From NCBI RefSeq assembly GCF_007655005.1, contig NZ_SZVW01000025.1, positions 1 through 64,000 on the forward strand: DNA of 64,000 bases. The letters run 5' to 3'. Below the pieces are notes generated by a model. That model saw only the letters and a list, made by a program, of their open reading frames with translations. It was not told where the DNA came from and ran no database searches. A program made the position numbers and the translations under genes. This stretch comes from Streptomyces tibetensis (GTDB lineage: Bacteria; Actinomycetota; Actinomycetes; Streptomycetales; Streptomycetaceae). How positions within the stretch are numbered: position 1 is the first letter of the stretch; each line of letters starts with the position of its first letter. Positions 1 through 9,845 of this stretch are shown one piece after another.

Positions 1-1
1 C

Positions 2-1351
<1,350 letters not shown>

Positions 1352-1379
1352 GCCAGCGCCGACGAAAGGAGGCGTGACC

Positions 1380-2750
1380 ATGCCGAAGACCGCATTCCTG
1401 CGCCCCGACCTGCGGCGCCTGGCCGAGCCCATGGAGTCGCTCGGCGGGCTGCTGCGCGAGTGGCTGCCCCGGCAGCGCTGGTTCGCCGGCAAGGACCGGC
1501 CCGTCACGGAGCTCGGCCTGTTGTCGATGACCGAGCTCTTCCCGGGCTGTCTGCATCTGCTGATCCACGCCGGACACGCCGGGCACACGGGCGTGCCCTC
1601 GCCCGGCGGCGCTCCCCCCGCGGGTGACTGCTACCAGCTGCTGCTGGGCGTACGGGAGCACCCGTCGCCGCGGCTCGGGCGGGCGCTCATCGGACGGGTG
1701 CTGGAGGGACCGCTGGCCGGGCTGACGGTGTACGACGCGCTGCACGACCCCCGTTCCGCCCAGCTCCTGCTGGACCGGCTACGGCAACCGGGCACCGCCG
1801 GCCCCCTGCGCTTCGACTGCGACCCGGACCAGCGGGTGCCCGCCGGACTGGTGCCGAGGCTGCTGGACGCCGAGCAGTCCAACTCCTCGCTGGTGTACGG
1901 CGACGAGTACATCCTGAAGGTCTTCCGGCGCATCCAGCCGGGCGTCAACCCGGACCTGGAGGTGCCGGGCGCGCTGGCCCGGCAGGGCTGTCACCGCGTT
2001 CCCGCGCCGGTGGCCTGGTTCCAGACCCGGCATCCGTTCAAGGCCACCCTCGGCGTGCTGCAGCCGTATCTGCGGGACGCCTCCGACGGCTGGACGCTGG
2101 GGCTGAACGCGCTGGCCGCCGGGGACGACTTCACGGTCCAGGCCCGTGCGCTGGGCGTTGCCACCGCGGAGGTGCACCTCGCGCTGGCGTCGGCGTTCCC
2201 CGTCGGCGGGCCCGGGGAGAACGGGCGGACGGCGGCCGCGATGACCGAGCGGCTGGACGCCGCCGCGCACTGCGTGCCCGCACTGCAGCCGTTCGTGCCC
2301 GGTCTGCGGACCGCGTTCGCGGCCCTCACCAGCTGCGATCCCGGGCCGCCCGCCCAGCGCATCCACGGCGACCTGCACCTCGGTCAGGTGCTGCGGGCCG
2401 GGCGCGAGTGGTTCGTCATCGACTTCGAGGGCGAGCCGTCCCGGCCGCTCTCCGAACGGCGCAGCGCCCACTCCCCGGTGCGGGACATCGCCGGGATGCT
2501 GCGTTCCTTCGACTACGCCGCCCGGCAGCGCCGCCCCTGGCGCCCCGAGTGGGCCCGGCGCTGCCGCGAGGCCTACTGCGCGGGCTATGCCGCCCGCGCC
2601 GGCTGGGACCCCCGCAAGAAACACGGACTGCTCCGCGCCTATGAGACGGACCGGGCCGTGTACGAGGTGCTGTACGAGGCACGGCACCGCCCCGACTGGC
2701 TGCCTGTACCGATGGCGGCGATCGAGCGCCTCGCCGTGAGAGGAGACTGA
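1380..2750 (+). CDS. mak: Maltokinase
   Basis: Phosphorylates maltose with ATP to maltose-1-phosphate, the donor used by GlgE for alpha-glucan elongation. The protein (456 residues) has an aminoglycoside phosphotransferase-like fold: LPRQRWFAGKDRP near the N terminus, the catalytic-loop sequence RIHGDLHLGQVL and the metal-binding FVIDFEGEPSRPL. Upstream AAAGGAGG ends at 1372, giving only one base before the GTG at 1374 but seven before the in-frame ATG at 1380, so I prefer ATG 1380 although GTG 1374 is possible. It lies between treS and glgB, three bases before the latter, in an obvious operon. In some actinobacteria the kinase is fused to TreS; here it is separate. Confidence 0.93.
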   Translation: MPKTAFLRPDLRRLAEPMESLGGLLREWLPRQRWFAGKDRPVTELGLLSMTELFPGCLHLLIHAGHAGHTGVPSPGGAPPAGDCYQLLLGVREHPSPRLGRALIGRVLEGPLAGLTVYDALHDPRSAQLLLDRLRQPGTAGPLRFDCDPDQRVPAGLVPRLLDAEQSNSSLVYGDEYILKVFRRIQPGVNPDLEVPGALARQGCHRVPAPVAWFQTRHPFKATLGVLQPYLRDASDGWTLGLNALAAGDDFTVQARALGVATAEVHLALASAFPVGGPGENGRTAAAMTERLDAAAHCVPALQPFVPGLRTAFAALTSCDPGPPAQRIHGDLHLGQVLRAGREWFVIDFEGEPSRPLSERRSAHSPVRDIAGMLRSFDYAARQRRPWRPEWARRCREAYCAGYAARAGWDPRKKHGLLRAYETDRAVYEVLYEARHRPDWLPVPMAAIERLAVRGD

Positions 2751-2753
2751 GCC

Positions 2754-4964
2754 GTGGCCCTGCGAGACACCTCAATCCCGGAGCCGTCCGGCCCGGTCCC
2801 GAGCACGACCGCCGCCCCCGCCCTGAGTCCCGAGGACCGCGGGCGCCTGCTGGCGGGGGCCCACCACGATCCGCACGCGCTGCTGGGTGCCCACCCGGTG
2901 CCCGGCGGGGTCGTGTTCCGGGCGCTGCGCCCCTTCGCCCGCGCGGTGAGCGTGGTCGTCGGCGGTACACGTACGGCCCTGGCCTCGGAGGGCGACGGTC
3001 TCTTCTCGGGTGTGCTGCCGCTGGACACGGTCCCCGCGTACACCCTGCACGTGGCGTACGAGGAGGGCGAGCAGGAGACGCCCGACCCGTACCGGTTCCT
3101 GCCGGCGCTGGGCGAGCTCGACCTGCACCTGATCCGCGAGGGCCGGCACGAGCAGCTGTGGCAGGCGCTCGGCGCGCAGCCGATGACCCACGAGGGCGTG
3201 AGCGGCACCCGGTTCACGGTGTGGGCGCCGAACGCGCAGGGCGTGCGGGTCGCCACGGACTTCACCCACTGGGACGGGACGCAGTTCCCGATGCGGTCCC
3301 TCGGCGCCTCGGGCGTGTGGGAGCTGTTCCTGCCGGGCGTGGGCGAGGGAACGCCGTACAAGTTCGAGATCCACTCCCGGTACGGGCACCGCTTCCTCAA
3401 GGCCGACCCGATGGCACGGCGCTGCGAGGAGCCGCCCAACACGGCGTCGATCGTGACGGCCTCGCACTACGAGTGGGGGGACACCGAGTGGATGGCGCAC
3501 CGCGCCGACACACCCGTGCACGAGGCGCCGTTCTCGGTGTACGAGGTGCACCTGGCGTCGTGGCGGCCGGGGCTGACCTACCGGCAGCTCGCCGAGGAAC
3601 TCCCGAAGTACGTCAAGGACCTGGGCTTCACGCACGTGGAGCTGATGCCGGTCGCCGAGCACCCCTTCCACGGGTCCTGGGGCTACCAGGTCACCGGGTT
3701 CTACGCCCCGACGGCCCGGCTCGGCACGCCGGACGACTTCCGCTTCTTCGTCGACGCCTGCCACCGGGCCGGTATCGGCGTGATCATGGACTGGGTGCCG
3801 GCGCACTTCCCGAAGGACGACTGGGCACTGGCCCGGTTCGACGGGGAACCGCTGTACGAGCCCGGTGACGACCGGCGCGCGGAGCACCCGGACTGGGGCA
3901 CGTACGAGTTCGACTTCGGGCGCACCGAGGTGCGCAACTTCCTGGTCGCGAACGCCGTGTACTGGTGCGAGGAGTTCCACATCGACGGCCTGCGCGTGGA
4001 CGCCGTCGCCTCGATGCTCTATCTGGACTACTCGCGCGAGGACGGGCAGTGGGAACCCAACGCCTACGGCGGCCGGGAGGACCTGGCGGCCATGCGGTTC
4101 CTGCAGGAGATGAACGCGACCGTGTACCGGCGCGCTCCCGGGGTCGTGACCATCGCCGAGGAGTCCACCGCCTGGGGCGGGGTGACCCGGCCGACCGAGA
4201 CCGGCGGGCTCGGCTTCGGCCTGAAGTGGAACATGGGCTGGATGCACGATTCGCTGGAGTACATCGCCCACGAGCCGGTGCACCGCAAGTACCACCACCA
4301 CGAGATGACGTTCTCGATGGTGTACGCCTACAGCGAGAACTACGTCCTGCCCATCTCCCACGACGAGGTCGTGCACGGCAAGCAGGCCCTGGTGTCGAAG
4401 ATGCCGGGCGACTGGTGGCAGCGGCGCGCCACGCACCGGGCCTACCTCGGCTTCATGTGGGGCCACCCCGGCAAGCAGCTGCTGTTCATGGGGCAGGAGT
4501 TCGCGCAGGGGGCCGAGTGGTCGGTGGAGCAGGGCCCGGAGTGGTGGCTGCTCGAGGACGGTTACCACTCCGCGGGCGACCACCGGGGCGTGCGCGACCT
4601 GGTCCGTGACCTGAACACCGCGTACCGGGCGACGCCGGCGCTGTGGCAGTGCGACACCCGCCCGGAGGGCTTCCGGTGGGTGGCGGTGGACTCGGCGGAC
4701 GACAACGTCTTCGCCTTCCTCCGCCATGACGCCGAGGGCGGTCCGCTGCTGGCGGTGTCGAACTTCTCCCCCGTCGTCCGGCAGGACTACGGCCTGTGGG
4801 TGCCGGGTGACGTCGTCGCCTGGGAGGAACGCCTCAACACCGACGACACGCGCTACGGCGGCAGCGGCGTGACCAACCCGGATCCGGTCAAGCCGGAGGA
4901 CGGATGTGTCCGGATCACGCTGCCACCGCTCGCCACGGTGTGGCTGACGCCGTTCGCCGTGTGA
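2754..4964 (+). CDS. glgB: 1,4-alpha-glucan branching enzyme
   Basis: Introduces alpha-1,6 branches into linear alpha-glucan. The 736-residue length is normal for GlgB. Visible parts: N-terminal beta-sandwich modules (GAHHDPHALLGAHP, then GTRFTVWAPNAQGVRVATDF), a GH13 barrel with VELMPVAEHPFHGSWGYQ, DGLRVDAVASMLYLDYSR (nucleophile Asp), TIAEESTAW (acid/base Glu) and LPISHDEVVHGK, and a C-terminal beta domain. GTG 2754 follows the maltokinase stop by three bases, with GAGAGGAG upstream. With TreS and Mak it forms the end of the GlgE pathway, so it probably branches GlgE-made glucan rather than classical glycogen; that is inference from context. Confidence 0.96.
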   Translation: MALRDTSIPEPSGPVPSTTAAPALSPEDRGRLLAGAHHDPHALLGAHPVPGGVVFRALRPFARAVSVVVGGTRTALASEGDGLFSGVLPLDTVPAYTLHVAYEEGEQETPDPYRFLPALGELDLHLIREGRHEQLWQALGAQPMTHEGVSGTRFTVWAPNAQGVRVATDFTHWDGTQFPMRSLGASGVWELFLPGVGEGTPYKFEIHSRYGHRFLKADPMARRCEEPPNTASIVTASHYEWGDTEWMAHRADTPVHEAPFSVYEVHLASWRPGLTYRQLAEELPKYVKDLGFTHVELMPVAEHPFHGSWGYQVTGFYAPTARLGTPDDFRFFVDACHRAGIGVIMDWVPAHFPKDDWALARFDGEPLYEPGDDRRAEHPDWGTYEFDFGRTEVRNFLVANAVYWCEEFHIDGLRVDAVASMLYLDYSREDGQWEPNAYGGREDLAAMRFLQEMNATVYRRAPGVVTIAEESTAWGGVTRPTETGGLGFGLKWNMGWMHDSLEYIAHEPVHRKYHHHEMTFSMVYAYSENYVLPISHDEVVHGKQALVSKMPGDWWQRRATHRAYLGFMWGHPGKQLLFMGQEFAQGAEWSVEQGPEWWLLEDGYHSAGDHRGVRDLVRDLNTAYRATPALWQCDTRPEGFRWVAVDSADDNVFAFLRHDAEGGPLLAVSNFSPVVRQDYGLWVPGDVVAWEERLNTDDTRYGGSGVTNPDPVKPEDGCVRITLPPLATVWLTPFAV

Positions 4965-5013
4965 AGTCCCCCTGCCCCACCAGGTGTCCTGCCCGCCTGG
5001 AGGGGCACTGGGT

Positions 5014-5045
5014 GTCGTACCACCGGGAGCGCCCGGTGGTATGAC
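5014..5045. terminator. Hairpin after glgB
   Basis: GTCGTACCACCGGG (5014-5027) pairs with CCCGGTGGTATGAC (5032-5045) across the four-base loop AGCG, with a single G-U pair. There is no U-tract, which is usual for many high-GC actinobacterial terminators. It lies 50 bases after the glgB stop and 30 before the next start, so it could reduce read-through or act in the leader of the ligase gene. Confidence 0.5.
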
Positions 5046-5074
5046 GCGGCAGGGCACAGAAGGGCGGGCATCAG

Positions 5075-6163
5075 GTGCGCACCGTGGGAGTGGAGGAGGA
5101 ACTCCTCCTGGTCGATCCGGAGACCGGGGAACCGCGGGCGCTGTCCGCAGCGGTGCTCGCCCGGGCGGAGAAGGACGACGCGGATCAGGACGTCTTCGAG
5201 AAGGAACTCCACGAGCAGATGCTGGAGTTCGCCACTCATCCGCAGTCGTCCATGGAGAGCCTGCGCGCGGAGATCGTCCGCTGCCGCAAGGAGGCCGCCC
5301 GGCACGCGGGGGAGATCGGCTGCACCGTGGCGGCGCTCGCCACCTCACCGCTGCCGGTCAGCCCCGCTGTCAGCGTGAACCGGCGCTACCGGTGGATGGC
5401 GGACCAGTACGGCATCGCCACCCGGGAGCAGCTCGTCATGGGCTGCCATGTGCATGTGTCGGTCGAATCCGACGACGAGGGCGTGGCGGTGGTCGACCGG
5501 CTGCGGCCGTGGCTTGCGGTGCTGCGGGCGATCAGCGCGAACTCGCCGTTCTGGCAGGGCAAGGACACGGGGTACAGCAGTTACCGCAGCCGGGTGTGGC
5601 TGCGCTGGCCGTCGGCCGGCCCCACCGAGATCTTCGGCTCGGCCGAGCGGTACCACCGGCTGATCGCGGACATGGTGGCCACCGGCGCCCTCCTGGACGA
5701 CGGGATGATCTACTTCGACGCGCGGCTGTCCCAGCGGTATCCGACGGTGGAGCTGCGGGTCGCGGACGTCTGTCTGCACTCCGGCACGGCTGTGCTGGTC
5801 GCCACGCTCGTCCGCGGGCTGGTCGAGACGGCCGCGCGCGAGTGGCGGGACGGCCGTGAGCCGCTCGGCCACAGTGTCAGCCTGCTGCGGCTGGCCGACT
5901 GGCAGGCCGCCCGGTCCGGCCTCACGGGCGAACTGCTGCACCCCGCGACCATGCGGCGCATGCCCGCCGAAGCCGTCGTGCGTGCCCTGCTGGACCACGT
6001 CGAGGAGGCCCTCGACGACGCGGGCGACCTGGAGCGGGCCCGGACCGCCTGCGACGAGCTGCTGCGGGAGGGCAACGGCGCTCAGGTGCAGCGTGCGCTG
6101 ATGGAGGGCACGGGCAGCCTGCGGGACGTCGTCACCGAGTGCGTGCGCCACACGCAGGCGTGA
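5075..6163 (+). CDS. Carboxylate-amine ligase, YbdK/GCS2 family
   Basis: Member of the glutamate-cysteine ligase type 2 family (YbdK), ATP-dependent enzymes that join the gamma-carboxyl of glutamate or a related acid to an amine. The 362-residue protein begins MRTVGVEEELLLVDPETGE, the typical family start, and contains QLVMGCHVHVSV and the substrate-loop sequence RLSQRYPTVELRVADVC. E. coli YbdK has weak gamma-glutamylcysteine ligase activity; the true substrate here is unknown. The GTG start has no good ribosome site but fits the conserved N terminus. A hairpin separates it from glgB, so it may form its own unit. Confidence 0.85.
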   Translation: MRTVGVEEELLLVDPETGEPRALSAAVLARAEKDDADQDVFEKELHEQMLEFATHPQSSMESLRAEIVRCRKEAARHAGEIGCTVAALATSPLPVSPAVSVNRRYRWMADQYGIATREQLVMGCHVHVSVESDDEGVAVVDRLRPWLAVLRAISANSPFWQGKDTGYSSYRSRVWLRWPSAGPTEIFGSAERYHRLIADMVATGALLDDGMIYFDARLSQRYPTVELRVADVCLHSGTAVLVATLVRGLVETAAREWRDGREPLGHSVSLLRLADWQAARSGLTGELLHPATMRRMPAEAVVRALLDHVEEALDDAGDLERARTACDELLREGNGAQVQRALMEGTGSLRDVVTECVRHTQA

Positions 6164-6177
6164 GGCGTCCCGCCGGT

Positions 6178-6209
6178 TTCGGGCGGGGGCTCGTTCGGGC
6201 GGGGGCTCA
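6178..6209. repeat. 16-bp tandem repeat at convergent gene ends
   Basis: TTCGGGCGGGGGCTCG occurs twice in tandem (6178-6193 and 6194-6209, last base differing). The second copy runs into the stop codon of the minus-strand gene that ends at 6207. The stretch between the two convergent genes also holds a short CCCGCC...GGCGGG hairpin that could end both transcripts. Confidence 0.6.
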
Positions 6210-6440
6210 GAGGATCAGGACGAGGGCGTAGGCCAGGAAGAACGCCGCGATCAGCACCACGAGGACGATGATCACGGTCATCGGGCCCTTGGACCAGCCC
6301 TTCGTCGGGTTGTGCGTCTCCCGGGGCAGCGTCTCGGGCATGCTGCTCTCCGCGGGTGGGGTCTCGCCCGGCGGTACGCCGCCGCCGGGTTCCAGACCGG
6401 GGGTGCGTTCTGGTTCGGGATCAGGACTGATGTGAGTCAT
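6207..6440 (-). CDS. Small membrane protein, DUF6480-like
   Basis: A 77-residue protein with a Pro/Glu-rich, soluble N-terminal half (residues 1-50, including TPGLEPGGGVPPGETPPAES) and a single C-terminal transmembrane helix (about residues 54-76, TVIIVLVVLIAAFFLAYALV). This layout and the GLEPGGGVPPGETPP segment resemble the small actinobacterial DUF6480 family as I recall it; no function is known. The ATG at 6440 is the only sensible start. It is convergent with the ligase gene and divergent from the acyl-CoA ligase-like gene. A SigB-type promoter candidate lies about 100 bases upstream. Confidence 0.75.
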   Translation of the reverse strand: MTHISPDPEPERTPGLEPGGGVPPGETPPAESSMPETLPRETHNPTKGWSKGPMTVIIVLVVLIAAFFLAYALVLIL

Positions 6441-6546
6441 GCCGTCCGGGTCCCCCGATCACGCCGAGATCATCTGCGGGTCGACTTCCGTATTTTCCGA
6501 CCCCGAAGGGTCTCGACTCGACTACATTCGAGCACCGCCGATGACA

Positions 6547-6570
6547 GTACCCGTCGGCAATGTCACACCC
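6547..6570 (-). promoter_or_regulatory. SigB-type promoter candidate for the DUF6480-like gene
   Basis: On the minus strand, GGGT (6570-6567), 14 bases, then GGGTAC (6552-6547) matches the Streptomyces SigB consensus GNNT-N14-16-GGGTAC/T. The predicted start near 6541 would leave a leader of roughly 100 bases before the ATG at 6440. The same DNA is the upstream region of the plus-strand gene at 6592. Confidence 0.35.
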
Positions 6571-6591
6571 CGTACACGTCAGGAGCAGTGC

Positions 6592-8490
6592 ATGCGCGAC
6601 CTCGCCCTCGCTCCCCCGCCCGTGGCGCCCCTGACCGGCGGGCTCGCCGACAGCGTCTTCGAGACGGCGGACCGCGAACCGGCCAGGCCGATGCTCGCCC
6701 GGCGGGCCGACCCCGCCTCCGCGACCTGGGAGGAGGTGACGGCGATCGAGCTGCGTGACACGGTGGTGGACGCGGCCAAGGGGCTGATCGCCTCGGGGAT
6801 CGCGCCGGGACACCGAGTGGCGATCATGGCGCGCACCCGCTTCGAGTGGACGGTCCTGTGCTACGCGCTGTGGGCCGTCGGCGCCGAGGTGGTCCCGGTC
6901 TACCCGACGGCCTCACGCGATCAGGTCGAGTGGATCCTGCGGGACGCCGGCTGCGTGGCCGTGGTCGTGGAGGACGAGCAGGGCGTCATGACCGTCGGCT
7001 CGGTGTGCGCCTCGCTGCCGCTGCTGCGGCACGTCTGGCAGCTGGACGCGGGCGCCCTCGAGGAGCTGACGGCGCAGGGCGAGTTCATCCCGATCGCCAC
7101 GGTCGACTCGATGCGCCGCATCGTGCTGCCGGACTCCCCTGCCGTCATCGCCTACACCTCGGGCACCTCCGGCCACGCCATGGGCTGCGCGCTCAGCCAC
7201 CGCAATCTGGCCGGACCCTGCGACACGCTGCTCACGGGCTGGGGACACACCGCGGCGCGGCGCGGGGAGCAGGGCTCCGTGCTCGCGTTCCTGCCCTTCT
7301 CCCACGTGTACGGGCTGATGATCCAGGGGCTGTGCGTGCGCGGCGGGCTGCTGATGGGGCACCAGGCCGATCTGGGCGGGGAGGCGCTGGCGTCGGCGCT
7401 GCGCTCGTTCCGACCGACCTACCTCTACGCGGTCCCCTCGGTCCTGGAGAAGATCTACAAGAACTTCCTGCGCACGGCTCAGCAGGGGGGTCACGGCGGG
7501 CTGTTCGAGCGGGCCGCCGAAACCGCCCGGGACTTCGCCGCGGCCCTGGAGCGCCAGCGGCTGGGCCGTGGCCGCGGACCGGGCTTCGACCTGAGGTTCC
7601 AGCACGCCCTGTACGAGCGCACGGTGTACCGCAGGCTGCGGGCGGCACTGGGCGGCCGGGTACAGCGGGCGACGTCCGGCGGTTCGCCCCTCAGCCGCGA
7701 CCTGTCCCTCTTCTACGAGGGCATCGGCATCTATGTGCACGACGGGTACGGCCTGACGGAGACCGCCGGCGGGGTGACGATGCAGCCGCTGGGCCGGGAG
7801 AAGTCCGGGACGGTCGGGCAGGCCCTGCCGGGCACGGAGATCCAGGTGGCAGACGACGGGGAGATCCTGGTGCGCGGCCCGTCGGTGTTCCAGGGTTACG
7901 TGGGCGACCAGGCCGCCACCCGGGCCGCGCTGCGCGGCGGGTGGCTTGCCACCGGCGACCTCGGGCTGCTGGACTCGGAGGGCTATCTGACGATCACCGG
8001 CCGCAAGAAGGACATCATCGTCACCAGCAGCGGCAAGAGCGTCGCCCCGCTGGCCCTGGAGCAGCGGTTGCGGATGCATCCGCTCATCCACCAGGCGGTG
8101 GTCGTGGGGGACAACCGGCCCTGCGTCGGAGCCCTGATCACGCTGGACCCGGACTTCCTCGCGCACTGGCGGGCCGGGCTGGCCGTGCAGGGCGAGATGC
8201 GGGAGGCGCGGGAGGAGAACGCGCTGCGGGAGGAGGTCGCGCGGGCCGTGGCCGCGGCCAACAGCGTCGTGTCGCCCGCGGAGTCGATCCGGGTGTTCCG
8301 GGTCCTGCCCGAGGCGTTCGACGTGACGAACGGGATGCTGACGCCGTCGATGAAGCTGCGCCGTGACGAGATCGTGCGGCACTACGCCTCCGAGATCGAC
8401 GCGATGTACCAGTCCCGCAGACGTCCCGGACGGCCGAGCGCCCCTGCCGAACCGTCGAGCTGGGACGATTCCGACAATGTGTTCCGTTGA
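6592..8490 (+). CDS. Long-chain acyl-CoA ligase-like AMP-binding enzyme with an altered P-loop
   Basis: An ANL-superfamily adenylating enzyme resembling bacterial long-chain fatty acyl-CoA synthetases (632 residues). AGGAG at 6581-6585 places the start at ATG 6592, although the frame is open further upstream. The C-terminal half has normal motifs: HDGYGLTETAGG, LATGDLGLLDSEGYLTITGRKKD and TSSGKSVAPLALEQ, the last carrying the hinge and catalytic lysine region. The N-terminal phosphate loop reads AYTSGTSGHAMGCALSH (about residues 186-202), so the usual Pro-Lys-Gly is Ala-Met-Gly and the lysine is missing. The enzyme may still work, since that lysine is not absolutely essential in all members, but activity may be reduced or altered. 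Confidence 0.85.
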   Translation: MRDLALAPPPVAPLTGGLADSVFETADREPARPMLARRADPASATWEEVTAIELRDTVVDAAKGLIASGIAPGHRVAIMARTRFEWTVLCYALWAVGAEVVPVYPTASRDQVEWILRDAGCVAVVVEDEQGVMTVGSVCASLPLLRHVWQLDAGALEELTAQGEFIPIATVDSMRRIVLPDSPAVIAYTSGTSGHAMGCALSHRNLAGPCDTLLTGWGHTAARRGEQGSVLAFLPFSHVYGLMIQGLCVRGGLLMGHQADLGGEALASALRSFRPTYLYAVPSVLEKIYKNFLRTAQQGGHGGLFERAAETARDFAAALERQRLGRGRGPGFDLRFQHALYERTVYRRLRAALGGRVQRATSGGSPLSRDLSLFYEGIGIYVHDGYGLTETAGGVTMQPLGREKSGTVGQALPGTEIQVADDGEILVRGPSVFQGYVGDQAATRAALRGGWLATGDLGLLDSEGYLTITGRKKDIIVTSSGKSVAPLALEQRLRMHPLIHQAVVVGDNRPCVGALITLDPDFLAHWRAGLAVQGEMREAREENALREEVARAVAAANSVVSPAESIRVFRVLPEAFDVTNGMLTPSMKLRRDEIVRHYASEIDAMYQSRRRPGRPSAPAEPSSWDDSDNVFR

Positions 8491-8607
8491 GCGTGCGACC
8501 GGACGCGTAGGCCTCGTCCCCTCGGGAACACGCAACAGTGGCGACGCAAGAGAAAGGACGACAGCCCTGACGACAGCCGTAGCTGACGCCCGGGCCGGAA
8601 AGGCGAT

Positions 8608-9042
8608 ATGTCAACCGAGCCGCGTGGGGACGATGCCCTGACCTCCGAGGAGATCCCGAGCCGCACGAACACGTTCGTGGGCGAGCCGCATGATGTGACC
8701 GGTGCGCGCTTGGCCGCGGAGGAGTTCCTGCGCGATCTCGCACGCTCCTCCCCGCCCTCTGCCCCCGAGTACTGGGACGACATCCTGCTGGTGGTGACGG
8801 AACTGGCCGCCAACGCGGTGCAGTACGCCCCGGGTCCGTTCGCGCTGCGGATGCGCCGGACCTTCGACGGTGTGCATGTGGTTCTGCACGACACCAGCAC
8901 CACGGAGCCCGCCCCCCGCCCCTTCGATCCGCGCAGCGGCGGCGGGGGCATCGGCTGGCACCTGATTCACACGCTGTGCGACCAGGTCAGCGTGGTGACC
9001 GACGACCGAGGCAAGGACGTGCACGTGTTCATGCCCTGGTGA
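8608..9042 (+). CDS. RsbW-like ATP-binding protein (anti-sigma factor/serine kinase candidate)
   Basis: A 144-residue HATPase_c protein of the RsbW/SpoIIAB type that is very common in Streptomyces. The N-box appears as VVTELAANAVQYAPG and the glycine-rich ATP lid as GGGGIGWHLIHTLCDQ near the C terminus. GGAAAGG at 8597-8603 supports ATG 8608. Such proteins bind a SigB-family sigma factor or phosphorylate a STAS antagonist; the partner is not established here, though the STAS gene at 9846 and the sigma gene at 22351 are in the window. A strong hairpin ends the gene. Confidence 0.8.
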   Translation: MSTEPRGDDALTSEEIPSRTNTFVGEPHDVTGARLAAEEFLRDLARSSPPSAPEYWDDILLVVTELAANAVQYAPGPFALRMRRTFDGVHVVLHDTSTTEPAPRPFDPRSGGGGIGWHLIHTLCDQVSVVTDDRGKDVHVFMPW

Positions 9043-9081
9043 GCCGGAGCGTCACGGGCGCGATGCGCCCGTGACCGGCTC
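9041..9081 (+). terminator. Strong bipartite hairpin terminator
   Basis: Inner stem TCACGGGCGC (9052-9061) and GCGCCCGTGA (9065-9074) with loop GAT; outer stem GAGCCGG (9041-9047) and CCGGCTC (9075-9081), with a four-base bulge on the left side. It begins within the stop codon of the ATPase gene. No U-tract follows. Confidence 0.65.
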
Positions 9082-9126
9082 CGACCGTGACCCGCCGAGG
9101 ACAGACCGGCTCAGACCCTGGGCGTC

Positions 9127-9498
9127 TCAGACCGTGGCCGTCTCGCGCGGCGGCAGCCGGTCGTAGTAGTCACCCACGGCCCGGAGGTAGCCCTGGTCCC
9201 TGGTCTCGCTGTCGGTCTGGAAGCGGGGGGCCGCCTTGGCATCCGCCCTGCTGCAGGCCAGTGTGACCTTTCTCCCCTGGGTGTCGACGCCGGTGACGAC
9301 TCCGGCCGGCACCAGGACGCTGCGGCCGAACACCCAGACTCCGGTGTCGACGACCAGGTGCCGCATGGCGTGCGGGGCGGCCTCCCGGTCCACGTGCCCG
9401 ATCGAGCCGTCGGTAGCGGCGACGGCGAAACCGGTCAGGTCCTGACCCTCGGTGTGACCGCTGTCCGGCGCGTACGACCAGATTCTGTCCATGGCCAC
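9127..9498 (-). CDS. PRC-barrel domain protein
   Basis: A 123-residue protein with a PRC-barrel-like N-terminal region (LTGFAVAATDGSIGHVDREA, then HLVVDTGVWVFGRSVLVPA), a fold found in photosynthetic reaction centre H subunits and RimM and common in small stress-associated actinobacterial proteins. The C-terminal tail (RDQGYLRAVGDYYDRLP) is short and charged. Minus-strand AGGGAGGA ends about ten bases before the GTG at 9498, favouring it over ATG 9492. No enzymatic role is expected. It is divergent from the stressosome-like cluster and shares the roughly 350-base intergenic region with it. Confidence 0.75.
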   Translation of the reverse strand: MAMDRIWSYAPDSGHTEGQDLTGFAVAATDGSIGHVDREAAPHAMRHLVVDTGVWVFGRSVLVPAGVVTGVDTQGRKVTLACSRADAKAAPRFQTDSETRDQGYLRAVGDYYDRLPPRETATV

Positions 9499-9670
9499 GC
9501 TGTTCCATCCTCCCTGGCGATGTGCTGATCGCTTCTTCCTCCGGCGGACGCCCGCGCCCGCCCCGTTCCACAGCAGCAACTACCCTGCTGCCGCAAGCGC
9601 ATTCGGCGCACACGTCTGCTACCCGCACGGGACTTCCGGCGGCCGGTCCCCGCGATGTTCGGCCGGGGAG

Positions 9671-9695
9671 GCATGGAGGGTGGTTTCCGGGGTAA
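9671..9695 (+). promoter_or_regulatory. Weak SigB-type promoter candidate
   Basis: GCAT (9671-9674), 15 bases, then GGGTAA (9690-9695) resembles GNNT-N14-16-GGGTAC/T, with the last -10 base differing. It would start transcription near 9703, upstream of the small ORF at 9743 and the STAS gene at 9846. In the rest of the 9499-9845 intergenic stretch I see no other convincing promoter. Confidence 0.2.
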
Positions 9696-9742
9696 TCGCG
9701 GGTGCGCGGTGACATCCGAAGCCCGTCTGCGAAGGGAGGCGC

Positions 9743-9811
9743 ATGAGAAACGGCATTCGAGTCCGGAGAACGACCGGGTTCCCCTCGCACCGCGGTCATC
9801 CCCAGAGGTGA
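9743..9811 (+). CDS. Possible 22-residue arginine-rich leader peptide
   Basis: An ATG preceded three bases earlier by GAAGGGAGG (9731-9739) opens a 22-codon frame that starts MRNGIRVRRTTG and ends at TGA 9809-9811, 34 bases before the STAS gene. Six of 22 residues are arginine. The near-perfect ribosome site is what makes it notable, although the spacing is short. It could be a translated leader, a small protein or chance. There is no recognised family. Confidence 0.35.
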   Translation: MRNGIRVRRTTGFPSHRGHPQR

Positions 9812-9845
9812 CCAGCCCAGGCCGTAGCACTTGTTGGAGGTATCC

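Noticed and set aside
2772..5348. 858-codon open frame opposite glgB
   Set aside because: Antisense shadow; Arg/His/Val/Gly-rich and without motifs, while glgB is unambiguous.
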